From NCBI RefSeq assembly GCF_000002875.2, contig NC_009402.2, forward strand, positions 252,501 through 316,500: a stretch of DNA of 64,000 bases, in the 5' to 3' direction. The notes under the pieces were generated by a model, which searched no databases, was not told the origin of the DNA, and worked only from the letters and a program-made list of their open reading frames with translations. Position numbers and translations under genes: made by a program. The DNA is from Leishmania infantum JPCM5. Lineage: Eukaryota > Euglenozoa > Kinetoplastea > Trypanosomatida > Trypanosomatidae. Below, piece by piece: positions 1-9,319 of the stretch (position 1 is its first letter; every line of letters begins with the position of its first letter).

Positions 1-1524
1 AAAGGTACAAGGTTCTCCGACGTTGTCGGCATCCCGGAGGCGAAGGCCGAGGTGCGCCAGTACGTCGACTTCCTCACAGAGCCGAACAAGTTCACTCGGC
101 TCGGGGCGCGACTGCCGAAGGGGTGTCTGCTGACGGGGGAGCCCGGCACAGGCAAGACACTGCTGGCCAAGGCCGTCGCCGGTGAAGCGAATGTGGCTTT
201 CTTCAGCTGCAACGGTGCGGACTTTATTGAGCTCATAGGTGGCAGTGGCCCAAAGCGGGTGCGCGAGCTCTTCGAGGAAGCGCGGGCGGCCGCGCCGGCG
301 ATCATCTTCATCGACGAAATCGACGCCATCGGCTCCCGCGCTGGCAAGCAGGGCGGCTCCGTCAGCAGCGAGGAGAACCGCACCATCAACCAGCTGCTCG
401 CTGAGTTGGATGGGCTCAGCACGAGCGCCGATCCCATTGTTGTGCTGGCGGCCACGAATTTCCAGGACAACATCGACAAGGCGCTGCTGCGTGAGGGCCG
501 CTTCGACCGAAAAATTGCCATTGAGATGCCCGACCTCTCCGCGCGTCGCGAGCTCTTCGAGCACTATCTTAACCGCATCTGCACTGGTGACCCAAACGGC
601 CGCACAAAGGATGAGGGCGGCAAGGAGCTGGCGCTAGACACTAGCGTGAGCAACAAGGCGCTGGCAGACCAGCTTGCGGACCTCACGCCAGGGCTGTCGC
701 CGGCCACGGTGGCCACGGTCGTAAACGAGGCGGCGCTGCAGAGCGGAATAGCCGGTAAGCCGCTTGTGCAGCTGCCGGATCTGCTGGAGGCACTGGACAA
801 CACGCTTATGGGCCGCAAGCACCGCAATCGCCAGAGCGACCAATCGGCTCGCCGCACCGCGATTCACGAAGCCGGTCACGCTCTGACGGCGTGGATGCTA
901 CCGGTTGTGCAGAAAGTGCTGAAGATCAGCGTCACCCCGCGCGGGCACGCGATGGGCTACACGCAGCGCGCCGGGACTGAGTTTCACGAATATCAAACAA
1001 ACGCGACGCTCTTCGCCGACATGGTGGTCATGCTCGGCGGCCGCGCCGCAGAGGAGGTGATGCTAGGCGACGTGTCAGCCGGTGCGATGGACGACTTACA
1101 GCGGGCCACTGACGTGGCGCTCAAGCAGATGCTGGCGTTTGGCATGAGCACACACACGGGGCTGCTGTCGTACCACCCTGATTACACTCAAGCAGGGCGG
1201 GACTTCACGACCTTTTCCAACGAAGCCCAGTACCGCGCTGAACTGGAGGCGCAGAAGCTGCTTGCAGCCGCCCACTCCACCGCCGTGGACATCGTCAAGC
1301 GTCACAAGGACAAAATGGAGATTATGGTGAAGGCGCTACTGGAGAAGAAGGAGCTGTCGACTCGCGACATTGAGGAGCTCTGGGGCCCGCGGCCATCGAC
1401 GCCGACGGTGGAGGACATTGTGCACAAGGTCATCGAGGTGACTGGCAGCTACGCCGAGATCACCGCGACCGTTGGCCCTGCGGCGGCAGCGGTGGCGACA
1501 CCGAGCATTGCGGGAGTGTATTAA
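1..1524 (+). CDS. FtsH-family ATP-dependent zinc metalloprotease (5' partial)
   Basis: The frame is open from base 1, and its first residues already match the FtsH AAA module (FSDVVGIPEAKAEVRQYVDF), so the true start lies left of the window and only the last 507 residues are here. Walker A GEPGTGKT is at 136-159 and Walker B IIFIDEID at 301-324. The second-region-of-homology arginines lie in REGRFDRK near 493-516. The zinc-binding HEAGH is at 865-879, and a later SAGAMDDLQRAT segment probably supplies the third, acidic zinc ligand. FtsH/YME1/AFG3 proteases are membrane-anchored hexamers of mitochondria or plastids that extract and degrade membrane proteins. The membrane segments would be in the missing N-terminus, so i-AAA versus m-AAA type cannot be decided. 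The C-terminus ends in an Ala/Thr/Val-rich tail. Confidence 0.95.
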   Translation, partial: KGTRFSDVVGIPEAKAEVRQYVDFLTEPNKFTRLGARLPKGCLLTGEPGTGKTLLAKAVAGEANVAFFSCNGADFIELIGGSGPKRVRELFEEARAAAPAIIFIDEIDAIGSRAGKQGGSVSSEENRTINQLLAELDGLSTSADPIVVLAATNFQDNIDKALLREGRFDRKIAIEMPDLSARRELFEHYLNRICTGDPNGRTKDEGGKELALDTSVSNKALADQLADLTPGLSPATVATVVNEAALQSGIAGKPLVQLPDLLEALDNTLMGRKHRNRQSDQSARRTAIHEAGHALTAWMLPVVQKVLKISVTPRGHAMGYTQRAGTEFHEYQTNATLFADMVVMLGGRAAEEVMLGDVSAGAMDDLQRATDVALKQMLAFGMSTHTGLLSYHPDYTQAGRDFTTFSNEAQYRAELEAQKLLAAAHSTAVDIVKRHKDKMEIMVKALLEKKELSTRDIEELWGPRPSTPTVEDIVHKVIEVTGSYAEITATVGPAAAAVATPSIAGVY

Positions 1525-2550
1525 TAGTGATGAGGTGAGAAGGACAGCAAATGAAGGGCTTCTTTGCTCGCCTACGTGTGCGCTTGTTCTTCTCTCGTTG
1601 GGCTGCGCTCATTGCTTGCGGGTGTTTTCCCCACACAACGCATCAGACGCACGCGCTGCAAACACAACCTCAGGCGTCGGAGGTGGCGCACGCGCGTATA
1701 GCTGTTCTTTGCTTTTGTTGTTATTTTTGCCTTTACTGCTGCCTTACTTCGCTGTCATCGCAGTCGTCAGCGTCGTTGCTCGGCATGTGGCGTTTGTTTT
1801 GTTGTACGAAGCGGGTGTACGTGTATGTGTATGCGTCCGTGTGTGTGTGTGTGTGTGTGTGGGCTTGCACACCTGCACGTGCGTGGTTGGCTGGTGTGTC
1901 TATTCGTGTGTTGCGCGGCAGTGTAGACGCTGAGCACAGGAGAAGAGTAAGTGTGCGACAGCGAAGAGGAGTGGAGGAGGGTGAAGAAAGGCGAGGCAAG
2001 GCGAAGGCAGGTGTTCACACGTCAGGAGGAGAATCCAGAGGGCGTGCGTGAAGTGCATGCGTGATGCGTTGCGCTCAAGGCACTTCATTCTCTTCTCTCC
2101 CTCACCTTCCCCCCTCCCCCTCCCCTCCATCGAGCCTCCCGCCTCATCCCAAATGTGCATGCGCGCACACGCGCATCCTCTCTTGTCTGTCTGTGTGTCG
2201 CTCCTTCAGGCAGCGCCGCCTCTTGTCAAGTTATTCCTGCAAAGCACATACCCCCCCCCTCCCTTTCTCCATTACTTCACAAAACCCACGATCGCCTCCA
2301 TATGCAGACTCGCGTACCTGGGCGCGTGCTTGCGTGTGTGCTTATCCCCCATCATCACTTGCTCGCCTGCCGATCATGATCGGCGGGACATGCACCTCTT
2401 CGATGCCTGCGAAAGGCAGAAGAGAACCCGCTGAGCGATGCGCGCACCCGCTGACTCGCCGTCATCCTGTCCCTTTCTCCCTCTGCTGTGCATCTACTCC
2501 CCCCCCCTCCCGCCCTCGCACTGTCTCTCTCCCCATACCTTTCACGCGCG

Positions 2551-2554
<4 letters not shown>

Positions 2555-2592
<38 letters not shown>
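2555..2592. repeat. (CA)19 dinucleotide tract
   Basis: A pure CA run in the spacer upstream of the L10a gene. Such tracts are common in Leishmania intergenic DNA and are likely to vary in length between strains. Confidence 0.95.
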
Positions 2593-2595
<3 letters not shown>

Positions 2596-2799
2596 GCCTT
2601 TCGCGCCACAGAAAACGCTCATGAAGAGAGCCACAACGCACACCGCATACTGATAAGAATCCAGAAGTAGCAGAGTCCAGTGTAGCTCCTTGCAGAACCC
2701 TTCCCTCCCTTCCCATCCGCCCAAAGCCCCCGTTGTTGTTTTGTTTTTGTGCTTTCCACGTTTCCTCCCTTCCCTGTAATCCACTAAGAACGCTTCGCG

Positions 2800-2855
2800 T
2801 TGTTTGTTTGCTTGTCTTTCTCGCCCTCGCTTATTCGCTTGCTGCTCGCTGTCAG
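2800..2855 (+). promoter_or_regulatory. Candidate polypyrimidine tract and spliced-leader acceptor for L10a
   Basis: A T/C-rich run ends at an AG at 2854-2855, 62 nt before the L10a ATG, which is the expected arrangement for trans-splicing. Several AGs lie nearby, so the exact acceptor is inferred. Confidence 0.45.
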
Positions 2856-2917
2856 CGGCGCACGCACCTGCCCACGCATTCGTAGTCACAGGCGCGTACA
2901 TCTGCCACGTCACCAGC

Positions 2918-3562
2918 ATGTCCAAGATCGCCCCGCAAACCCTGGTGGAGGCCATCCAGGCCGTCCTGAAGGTGGACAAGGAGCGCAAGTTCAAGGAGAG
3001 CGTCGATCTGCAGGTCAACCTGAAGAACTACGACCCCCAGAAAGACAAGCGTTTCTCTGGTTCCCTGAAGCTGCCGAATGTGTGCCGCCCGCGCATGACG
3101 GTGTGCCTGCTGTGCGACCTCGTGCACGAGGACATCGCCAAGAAGGAAGGTGTGCCGACCATGAACCAGGAGGATCTGAAGAAGCTCAACAAGAACAAGA
3201 AGCTGGTGAAGAAGATGTGCAACCAGTACGACGCCTTCCTGTGCTCTGAGTCGATCATCAAGACTGTGCCGCGTCTTGTGGGCCCGCACATGCACCGTAT
3301 GGGCAAGTTCCCTACGGTGTGCTCGCCCAGCGAGTCGCTCACAGACAAGATCGTGGAGCTACGCTCGACCGTGAAGTTCCAGCTAAAGAAGGTGCTGTGC
3401 CTCGGCACCTGCGTCGGCCACATGGAGATGAGCGAGGAGCAGCTCCGCCAGAACGTCACGATGGCGATCAACTTCCTCGTGTCGCTGCTGAAGAAGAACT
3501 GGCAGAACCTGAAGTCGGCGTACATCAAGTCGACGATGGGCAAGCCGCAGCGCATCTATTAG
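2918..3562 (+). CDS. 60S ribosomal protein L10a (uL1)
   Basis: A 214-residue protein of normal family length beginning [17 protein letters not shown]. The uL1 landmarks run in order: an N-terminal helix, then [17 protein letters not shown], a Lys-rich segment with [28 protein letters not shown], the strand with [22 protein letters not shown], and a C-terminal [11 protein letters not shown]. uL1 forms the L1 stalk of the large subunit, which binds 28S rRNA and moves with E-site tRNA. The open frame extends further upstream, but that part is pyrimidine-rich and precedes the probable splice acceptor. The ATG at 2918 gives the canonical N-terminus. Confidence 0.97.
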   Translation: MSKIAPQTLVEAIQAVLKVDKERKFKESVDLQVNLKNYDPQKDKRFSGSLKLPNVCRPRMTVCLLCDLVHEDIAKKEGVPTMNQEDLKKLNKNKKLVKKMCNQYDAFLCSESIIKTVPRLVGPHMHRMGKFPTVCSPSESLTDKIVELRSTVKFQLKKVLCLGTCVGHMEMSEEQLRQNVTMAINFLVSLLKKNWQNLKSAYIKSTMGKPQRIY

Positions 3563-6107
3563 GCAGGCCAGAGTCTGGGCGAGTCGCAGATGCTTCTCTT
3601 GTTGTTGAGGGTTTTCGGCGTCTTTGGCTTGTCCAGCACCCCCTTCGCATCAGCGCATGGCGCGGCGCGTGAACCGGATGTGAGCGAGCGTGTGCGCATC
3701 TGTACGCTCTTTTCTTGTCGGTGACGTCCCGTCTGTTTCTTTGTTGTTTTGTTTTTATTGTTGCGGCGGTGCCGGTGCGCCGAGACGGGGATGCGCGTGC
3801 CTCTCTGGCGCCACGCAACGAGGGCGAAAAAGGTTTCCTTCGTTTAAAACCGAATTTACTCTCTAATAGGGCTCAAGGGAAGCGGATGCTTGTCTGTCTG
3901 TCTCTCTCCGCTGTCATCATCAGGGAGAGTTCGTCGAGGATGTCGCGGTCGTTGCTTCAGCCTTTCGTTTTCGCTTTTCGCTCGGTGTTGCTTGTTCGCC
4001 ATGGTCCACAGTATTTGCCTTGCCGGCGCGCGTGGGTGTGTAGGCGCATGTGTGCGTGCTGTGTCGGCTACGACGGCGCAGCCGCATCGGCGGAGGCGGC
4101 AATAACAACCAGCATTGGGGAGCGAAGCGAAACAACCGAAAGACGAGCATCACCGTCTCTATACTAGGAGAGTGCCTTAGATGGACCGAAACCCAAGAAG
4201 AATGAACGCACACCAGCGCAGAAGAGAGAGCGAGCGAGCGAGCGAGCGAAGGCCGGGTGGGGCGGCGGCGGCGAGACGGTCACATCGATTGCATCCTCCC
4301 CTCCTCACCGCCTCGTCTTGCGTTTCTCTCTTTCCTTCTTTTTGTTTTCGGCCCTTCTCTGCCACCTCCGTCCAACTCGTAACGGCTATGTTTTCTGTTA
4401 CTTTCTTTTCAAGTGTATGTGTGTGTGTGTGTGTAGGTGTGTGTGCAGGTGTGTGTGCAGGTGTGTGTATCCTTGGCGTATGTGTGTGCGTTGATGTGCT
4501 TCTCAATACAGCGCCCTTTCCTCCGTTCTCGCCCCTCAACGCTCCCTCTCTCTCGTCTTCTCCAGTGCCACCATGCTTCCCCGTCCGCCGCTCCCCTTCT
4601 TATCTGCACCTCTCTCACTGCGTTCTCGTCGCGTTCTCGCATGAGTAGAAGAGATGGCCGTCATGTGTGGCTGCAGAGATGGGTGGGGTTCGTGTGTGCG
4701 CTTTTTCATGGGCGAAGAGGGACGTTGGCACTGCGCGGTGGCGGCGATGCGAGGGAGAGGCGTGTGGTGCAGTCGAAAGGAGCGAAGCACGCACGGACAT
4801 CTCGTGATCATATATGACGCTAGAGGAAACTCCAGCAAGCAACGGGAGCGCGAAACCAGCAGATCCCCCCCCCTCCTCCTTGTCCCTGGCGAGCCAACCC
4901 TGAGCTTAAGGCAACCCACTCACTCTTTCGTTTTCGTACTTTTCTTGTTTCGTACACTTCCGCGCTACACCATGTATATCAGCGGAGATGGAGACGGGAG
5001 GAGGGCGAAGCCCCACGGGCATTGACGTGCGTGCATCTATGTGCTGGGCACCATCCCTCTCGCTCTATGTGCTTGCCTCTCTATCTCTTGATCGCATCTG
5101 AGCAACGACGTCGATTCGATCAGAGAGGGAGCGGGCGAAAACGCTAAGCAGGCAGACCAGGTGGAAGGGTGAGAGAGCGAGTCATCATATGGTGGCACGA
5201 ATGTGCCATCAAATACGCGTGGATGGGTGGCTGTCTGTCGGGGACTCCTCCTCCTCCAAGTGATCTTCCTGATATTGTGTGGTGCTGTCATTATTTCAAG
5301 TGATTTCGACATGAAAGCCCCTCAAAAAGTCGGATAGAGGCAGACAGAGATGCTTGCAAAACTCTGTCATCTCCTTGTGGCGGTCCGGATGCCGCTGTTC
5401 TGTTATCTCCACGCGCGCTGCAGCACGCGTTTCGGACGCACACACGCCGGGCGAGGTGGGGCGGGAGAGGGAGGGTTGAGGAATATGCGAACCACTCTCG
5501 CGTGCGACCGTGTCGCTGTCAAGAGTTCGACGCATCTGAATCGGTCTATGTATAGCTCTCTCTTTCTCTACTCAGCGCATGCCTCCGTCTTCTCTCGGCG
5601 TTATCACTTCTCCCTCCCTCTACGCTTGATAAGCGCATATTTGCGTGTGGTGTCGCTTCTCGTGCGCTCCATACTCCTCTTGCGTACACTGTTTTCCTTT
5701 TCTTCGGCGACGGAAAGGCAGCGGCATCTCTTCTTGTCGTCTGCATCGCTCCAAGCATGCTTTCGAACGTGTGCATTCCACTTGATGCCGCGCACCCATA
5801 GATCTCTGTTCATGTGCATGAGCAGCGAGAACGCTGCCACCGCTGTTACACTCTCCTTGTGTTACTTGTTTTTCTTCTTAGATCAAGCCCCTGACTCTCC
5901 CTTGTCTGTGCTAGGCGTCAACCAGCGAAGCCTTCACAGCATCGTATACCGCTTTTTTTTTCGCTTGGTGCGTTGCGTCTAGCTCTGTGCTTCCTCTCTA
6001 TCCACCTGCCTCCTTTCAGTCCTCCATCATCGCGGTGCTGCCACGCAGTCGCTTCCTCCTTATTGTCGTTCTGGTTCCCGCTGCTCCCACCGCCCTTGTC
6101 ATTCCGG
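3563..6107. other. Intergenic region, L10a to hypothetical gene
   Basis: A 2.5 kb spacer with no supported gene. It contains a (GAGC)n run near 4229-4248, imperfect GTGTGTGCAG repeats near 4412-4490, and many pyrimidine blocks. A 210-codon open frame at 5350-5982 is rich in Ser, Leu, Phe and Arg from T/C tracts and is not credible. Confidence 0.6.
6010..6107 (+). promoter_or_regulatory. Candidate splice-acceptor region for the 6108 gene
   Basis: A strong pyrimidine-rich stretch carries AGs at 6018-6019 and 6047-6048 shortly before the ATG at 6108. It supports choosing 6108 over an earlier in-frame start whose codons translate the tract itself. Confidence 0.4.
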
Positions 6108-7796
6108 ATGCGAGCCTACATCGATAGCATCTGCAACCGCAAACCACCTTCCAAGGCGCCGCAGGTGCGGCCCACGAAGAGTGCGCTGCTGCTCCTGTCT
6201 CACCAGGAAGCGAAGAGGCGACAACTCGGTGACTCTCAAGCGGACGGCTCCATTTCTGCTTTGAAGCGCCCGCATCCGCAACCGCGTGCGGCAGCTGCCA
6301 AGTGGCCCCTGAAAGCCGCTCCCTCGGTGAGGCCACCACCCCGCCCTCTTGCATGTCGCTCTCCGTCGCCACTGGCGCATGATGTGCTCGCTCGCACACC
6401 GGCCGCTTCCTCTGTGGCGGCGGCGGAGTCACCGTGGCACCCCCTTTTTACCTCTGCTTCACAGTCGCCGGCGACGTCACCGCGGCAGCAGCAGCGGCCG
6501 GCACGCCGCGCATCGGAAGAGGAGAGCGAAGCAGGTGTTACTCGAGAGGAATACTGGCCCATGTTGGCTCGCTCATTGGAGGCCGACAGGGAGACGCCCG
6601 TCGCAGTAGCGGCACACGGCGACCGCAGGTTGTACGACGAAACCGCGGAGGATGGCGAAGGCGGACACCGAAAAGCCGGCGTAACGCACGCCTCGGCAGC
6701 AGAGAGGGGTGGCTGTGCAAAGTTGTCGCCCACTCGTGCATGGCGGTCTGCATGGACTCCGTGGCATCCCCCGTCGCATAAAGTGCATCAGGATCTAGTT
6801 CGGAGCGACGCTGCTTCGCCGTTCCAGACTCATTTTCGCCTGCGGTATCCTTCGTCGTCATCGTACACCTCTCCTGCCCCACACGCGCGCTCTGAGATGG
6901 AGCCGCCGCGTGCACCGCGTGCATCTGCAGCGCGTCCATCTATGACAAGCGGCACGCCTAGCAACAGCAATCTTGCGGCTCTTTCTCGCCACTGCCCCAC
7001 CTCCCCGGCAAGGGCGGTCGATCTGAGCGAACCCCCTCGGTGGTGTCACCGGGTCTCGGCACCTCAGCAGCAGCCGCTGGCAAGAGTGCACGAGAGGCGC
7101 GAGAGCTACTCCAGTAGCGCTCACTGCACGACCGATGCTGATGTAATCGCTGACACGCAGCGCCGGCCTGACTCGCCGCCGTGTCGGTCATCACTGTCGT
7201 CGCTCTTCTCCTCGGGTTTCTTCAGCCGGGGGCCTGAAGCGGCCATGCACCGCCGTGCTGGGCGTTACTCGACAGCAGCGCACCGAGCCGGGAACCCTTG
7301 CGCGCGTTTTCCTGCCACGGCGCAGAGCGCAGCCTCTTCGCTTACGGAGTCCCAGCAAGCGAGCCAACCGCGACCCGGCGCAGATTATCGCTGCCGTGAC
7401 GTGAACAACTGCAGTCTGCGCGACTTGCAAGAGGGACTGTGCACTCGTCTGCAGAGACGTCTGCACGACCTCGAGACCTCGCCCTCGAGTAGCACCTCGC
7501 CGATGGACTGGAAAGCTGCTGCGCAAAGCACTGCATCAGCGCCTCTGCTCGCTGACACGGATGCGACGCTGCGCCTCTGGCGTGATACGCGGCGAGCGCT
7601 CCGGCAGCAGGTGATGCATCGCAGCGCCATTCACGATGTGCAGCGCAGCACCCCACTGAAAGGGCAATGGCCTGATGTCGAGGAGGGCGTAGTGATGGAC
7701 GACGTTGTGCGCCGCATCCTCGCGGAGCGGGCCGCCTCGCGTGCATATCTACTTGCGGGTGCCGCCGCTGCGAACAGAGAGGAGCGCACTCGATGA
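6108..7796 (+). CDS. Hypothetical low-complexity protein
   Basis: A 562-residue protein starting MRAYIDSICNRKPP. I do not recognise a domain. It is rich in Ser, Ala, Pro and Arg, with runs of small residues suggesting disorder over most of its length. The last ~120 residues are more ordered-looking, with charged amphipathic stretches such as DATLRLWRDTRRALRQQVMH and a helical C-terminus ending near AANREERTR. No signal peptide or clear membrane segment was seen after the chosen start. The start rests on the pyrimidine tract ending about 60 nt upstream. G/C third positions are moderate, which fits a weakly constrained protein. It lies between the L10a and kinase genes on the same strand. Confidence 0.75.
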   Translation: MRAYIDSICNRKPPSKAPQVRPTKSALLLLSHQEAKRRQLGDSQADGSISALKRPHPQPRAAAAKWPLKAAPSVRPPPRPLACRSPSPLAHDVLARTPAASSVAAAESPWHPLFTSASQSPATSPRQQQRPARRASEEESEAGVTREEYWPMLARSLEADRETPVAVAAHGDRRLYDETAEDGEGGHRKAGVTHASAAERGGCAKLSPTRAWRSAWTPWHPPSHKVHQDLVRSDAASPFQTHFRLRYPSSSSYTSPAPHARSEMEPPRAPRASAARPSMTSGTPSNSNLAALSRHCPTSPARAVDLSEPPRWCHRVSAPQQQPLARVHERRESYSSSAHCTTDADVIADTQRRPDSPPCRSSLSSLFSSGFFSRGPEAAMHRRAGRYSTAAHRAGNPCARFPATAQSAASSLTESQQASQPRPGADYRCRDVNNCSLRDLQEGLCTRLQRRLHDLETSPSSSTSPMDWKAAAQSTASAPLLADTDATLRLWRDTRRALRQQVMHRSAIHDVQRSTPLKGQWPDVEEGVVMDDVVRRILAERAASRAYLLAGAAAANREERTR

Positions 7797-8503
7797 CGTT
7801 ACACGCTTGTATGCACGCGGATGCGTGGATAGTCACGCAACGTTGATTTGCTCTGTCTCTCTCTCTCTCTGCCACACGCTCCCCTTCCCCGTTGAACGCC
7901 ACCCCCCTTTCCGCTTCGCTGCAGCCCGACTCGACCAGTCCATGCCACGGCAAAACGAGGGCGAAGCGCCGACACGTATGCGAAGGTCTTCTGCTCTTGA
8001 GCTGTATGCGTGGGCGAGTCGGCATGGATCTGCATGTGTGCCACGTTGCACTTTGCTTAGCACCCGCGCGAGTTTGCTTGCATGGCACACAATGCGGCGC
8101 CCACGTTGGCTGCCTTCTTGTGCTGCGACAGTCACCTACCCTCCCCCACTCGCCCTCTCTTCTCCATCGGTTTTGCCACGCGTTCCGCGCTGCTACGCTC
8201 CGCGGCAACGTGTTTGACCTATGCGCTTTTCTTTGGTCGCCTGGCGCCTCCGTTCACACACCTTCATTTCCTCGCAGTGTCTCACTCGCTCTTTGCGTTT
8301 CTATTCTCGTGCACTCTCCCGGGCTTGTGCGTGCGAACGCAAGCTCTCCTCCTGGGCCTCTCTCGAGAACTGTTTCGTCGGCGCCATCATCACTACGACA
8401 CCTTCTCATACTCTCCCCCTCCTCTTCACATGTTTGAGTAACGTCGTCGAGGACAGTCATCAAAGCCACATACACGAACAAGCAACTACAGGCAACAGCA
8501 ACC
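7797..8503. other. Intergenic region before the kinase
   Basis: A 0.7 kb pyrimidine-rich spacer. It has a (CT)n run near 7855-7870 and long T/C blocks around 8100-8430 that probably direct polyadenylation of the upstream mRNA and trans-splicing of the kinase mRNA. No gene was seen. Confidence 0.6.
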
Positions 8504-9319
8504 ATGGACCCATCTGTCATGGTGGGCCAGTACACGCTGGGCAAGCAGATCGGCTCCGGCAACTTCTCGAAGGTGCGACTGGGCACCGATCCGCAAGGCC
8601 GCACATGGGCCATCAAGATCGTGGACAAGCGCCGCCTAAAGAAGGAGAACATGGAGGACCAGATGCTCCGCGAAGTCGCCATCATGCGCAGCTTGCGCCA
8701 GCAGAACGTGGTGAAGCTCCAGGAGGTGCTTCAGTCCTCTAACCATTACTACTTAGTCCTCGAGCTGGTCACAGGCGGCGAGCTGTTTGACAAAATTGTA
8801 GCCGCCAAGCGCTTCGACGAGCCGACGGCGCGTCGGTACTTCCACCAGCTCATCGCGGGCATGTACTACTGTCACTCGAAGGGCTTCGCTCACCGCGACC
8901 TGAAGCCGGAGAACCTGTTGCTCGACGCAAACGGCACACTGAAGATTTCGGACTTCGGACTCAGCAACCTCCAGCAGGATGTGCTGCTGCAGACCATCTG
9001 CGGCACGCCAAACTACGTTGCACCAGAGGTGCTCATGGAGCGCGGCTACAACGGACTCTCGGCGGACATCTGGAGCTGCGGCGTGGTGCTGTACGTGATG
9101 CTGGCAGGACGTCTGCCCTTCGAGGATCGGAACATGAACGTCCTTCTTGGCAAGATCGAGCGGGGCGACTATCAAATGATCCGCCACATCAGCGACCCTG
9201 CCAAGGACCTAGTCGCGCGCATGCTGACCGTCGACCCGCGCAAGCGCATCTCAATGGAGGATGTCATCAACCACCCTTGGTTCCAGATTGACTGGAATCC
9301 GAGGCTACTCTCCACGTAA
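8504..9319 (+). CDS. AMPK/SNF1-like (CAMK group) serine/threonine protein kinase, kinase domain only
   Basis: A 271-residue protein that is essentially one complete kinase domain. The glycine loop GSGNFSKV is at residues 17-24, the catalytic Lys is K38 in WAIKIVDK, the helix-C Glu is probably E57, HRDLKPEN is at 130-137 (D132), DFG is at 150-152 and APE at 173-175. The activation loop LLQTICGTPNYVAPE has T164 at the position of the AMPK/SNF1 T-loop threonine, so activation by an upstream kinase is plausible. LSADIWSCGVVLYVML and the HPWF end motif are typical of the CAMK group. It ends about 15 residues after the domain, so no autoinhibitory, UBA or beta/gamma-binding region is present. Regulation must come from partners or from T164 phosphorylation. 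Confidence 0.92.
   Translation: MDPSVMVGQYTLGKQIGSGNFSKVRLGTDPQGRTWAIKIVDKRRLKKENMEDQMLREVAIMRSLRQQNVVKLQEVLQSSNHYYLVLELVTGGELFDKIVAAKRFDEPTARRYFHQLIAGMYYCHSKGFAHRDLKPENLLLDANGTLKISDFGLSNLQQDVLLQTICGTPNYVAPEVLMERGYNGLSADIWSCGVVLYVMLAGRLPFEDRNMNVLLGKIERGDYQMIRHISDPAKDLVARMLTVDPRKRISMEDVINHPWFQIDWNPRLLST

Larger units (their letters stand above)
1525..2917. other. Intergenic region, FtsH to L10a
   Basis: No coding signal was seen on either strand. It holds GT-rich tracts (about 1815-1862), a purine-rich block (about 1935-2040), pyrimidine runs and a long (CA)n. Overlapping open frames here come from low-complexity repeats. It should contain the FtsH 3'UTR and the trans-splice region of L10a. 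Confidence 0.7.

Noticed and set aside
5350..5982. 210-codon open frame upstream of the 6108 gene
   Set aside because: Pyrimidine-rich low-complexity translation and A/T-ending codons. It is more likely the 5' region of the next mRNA.
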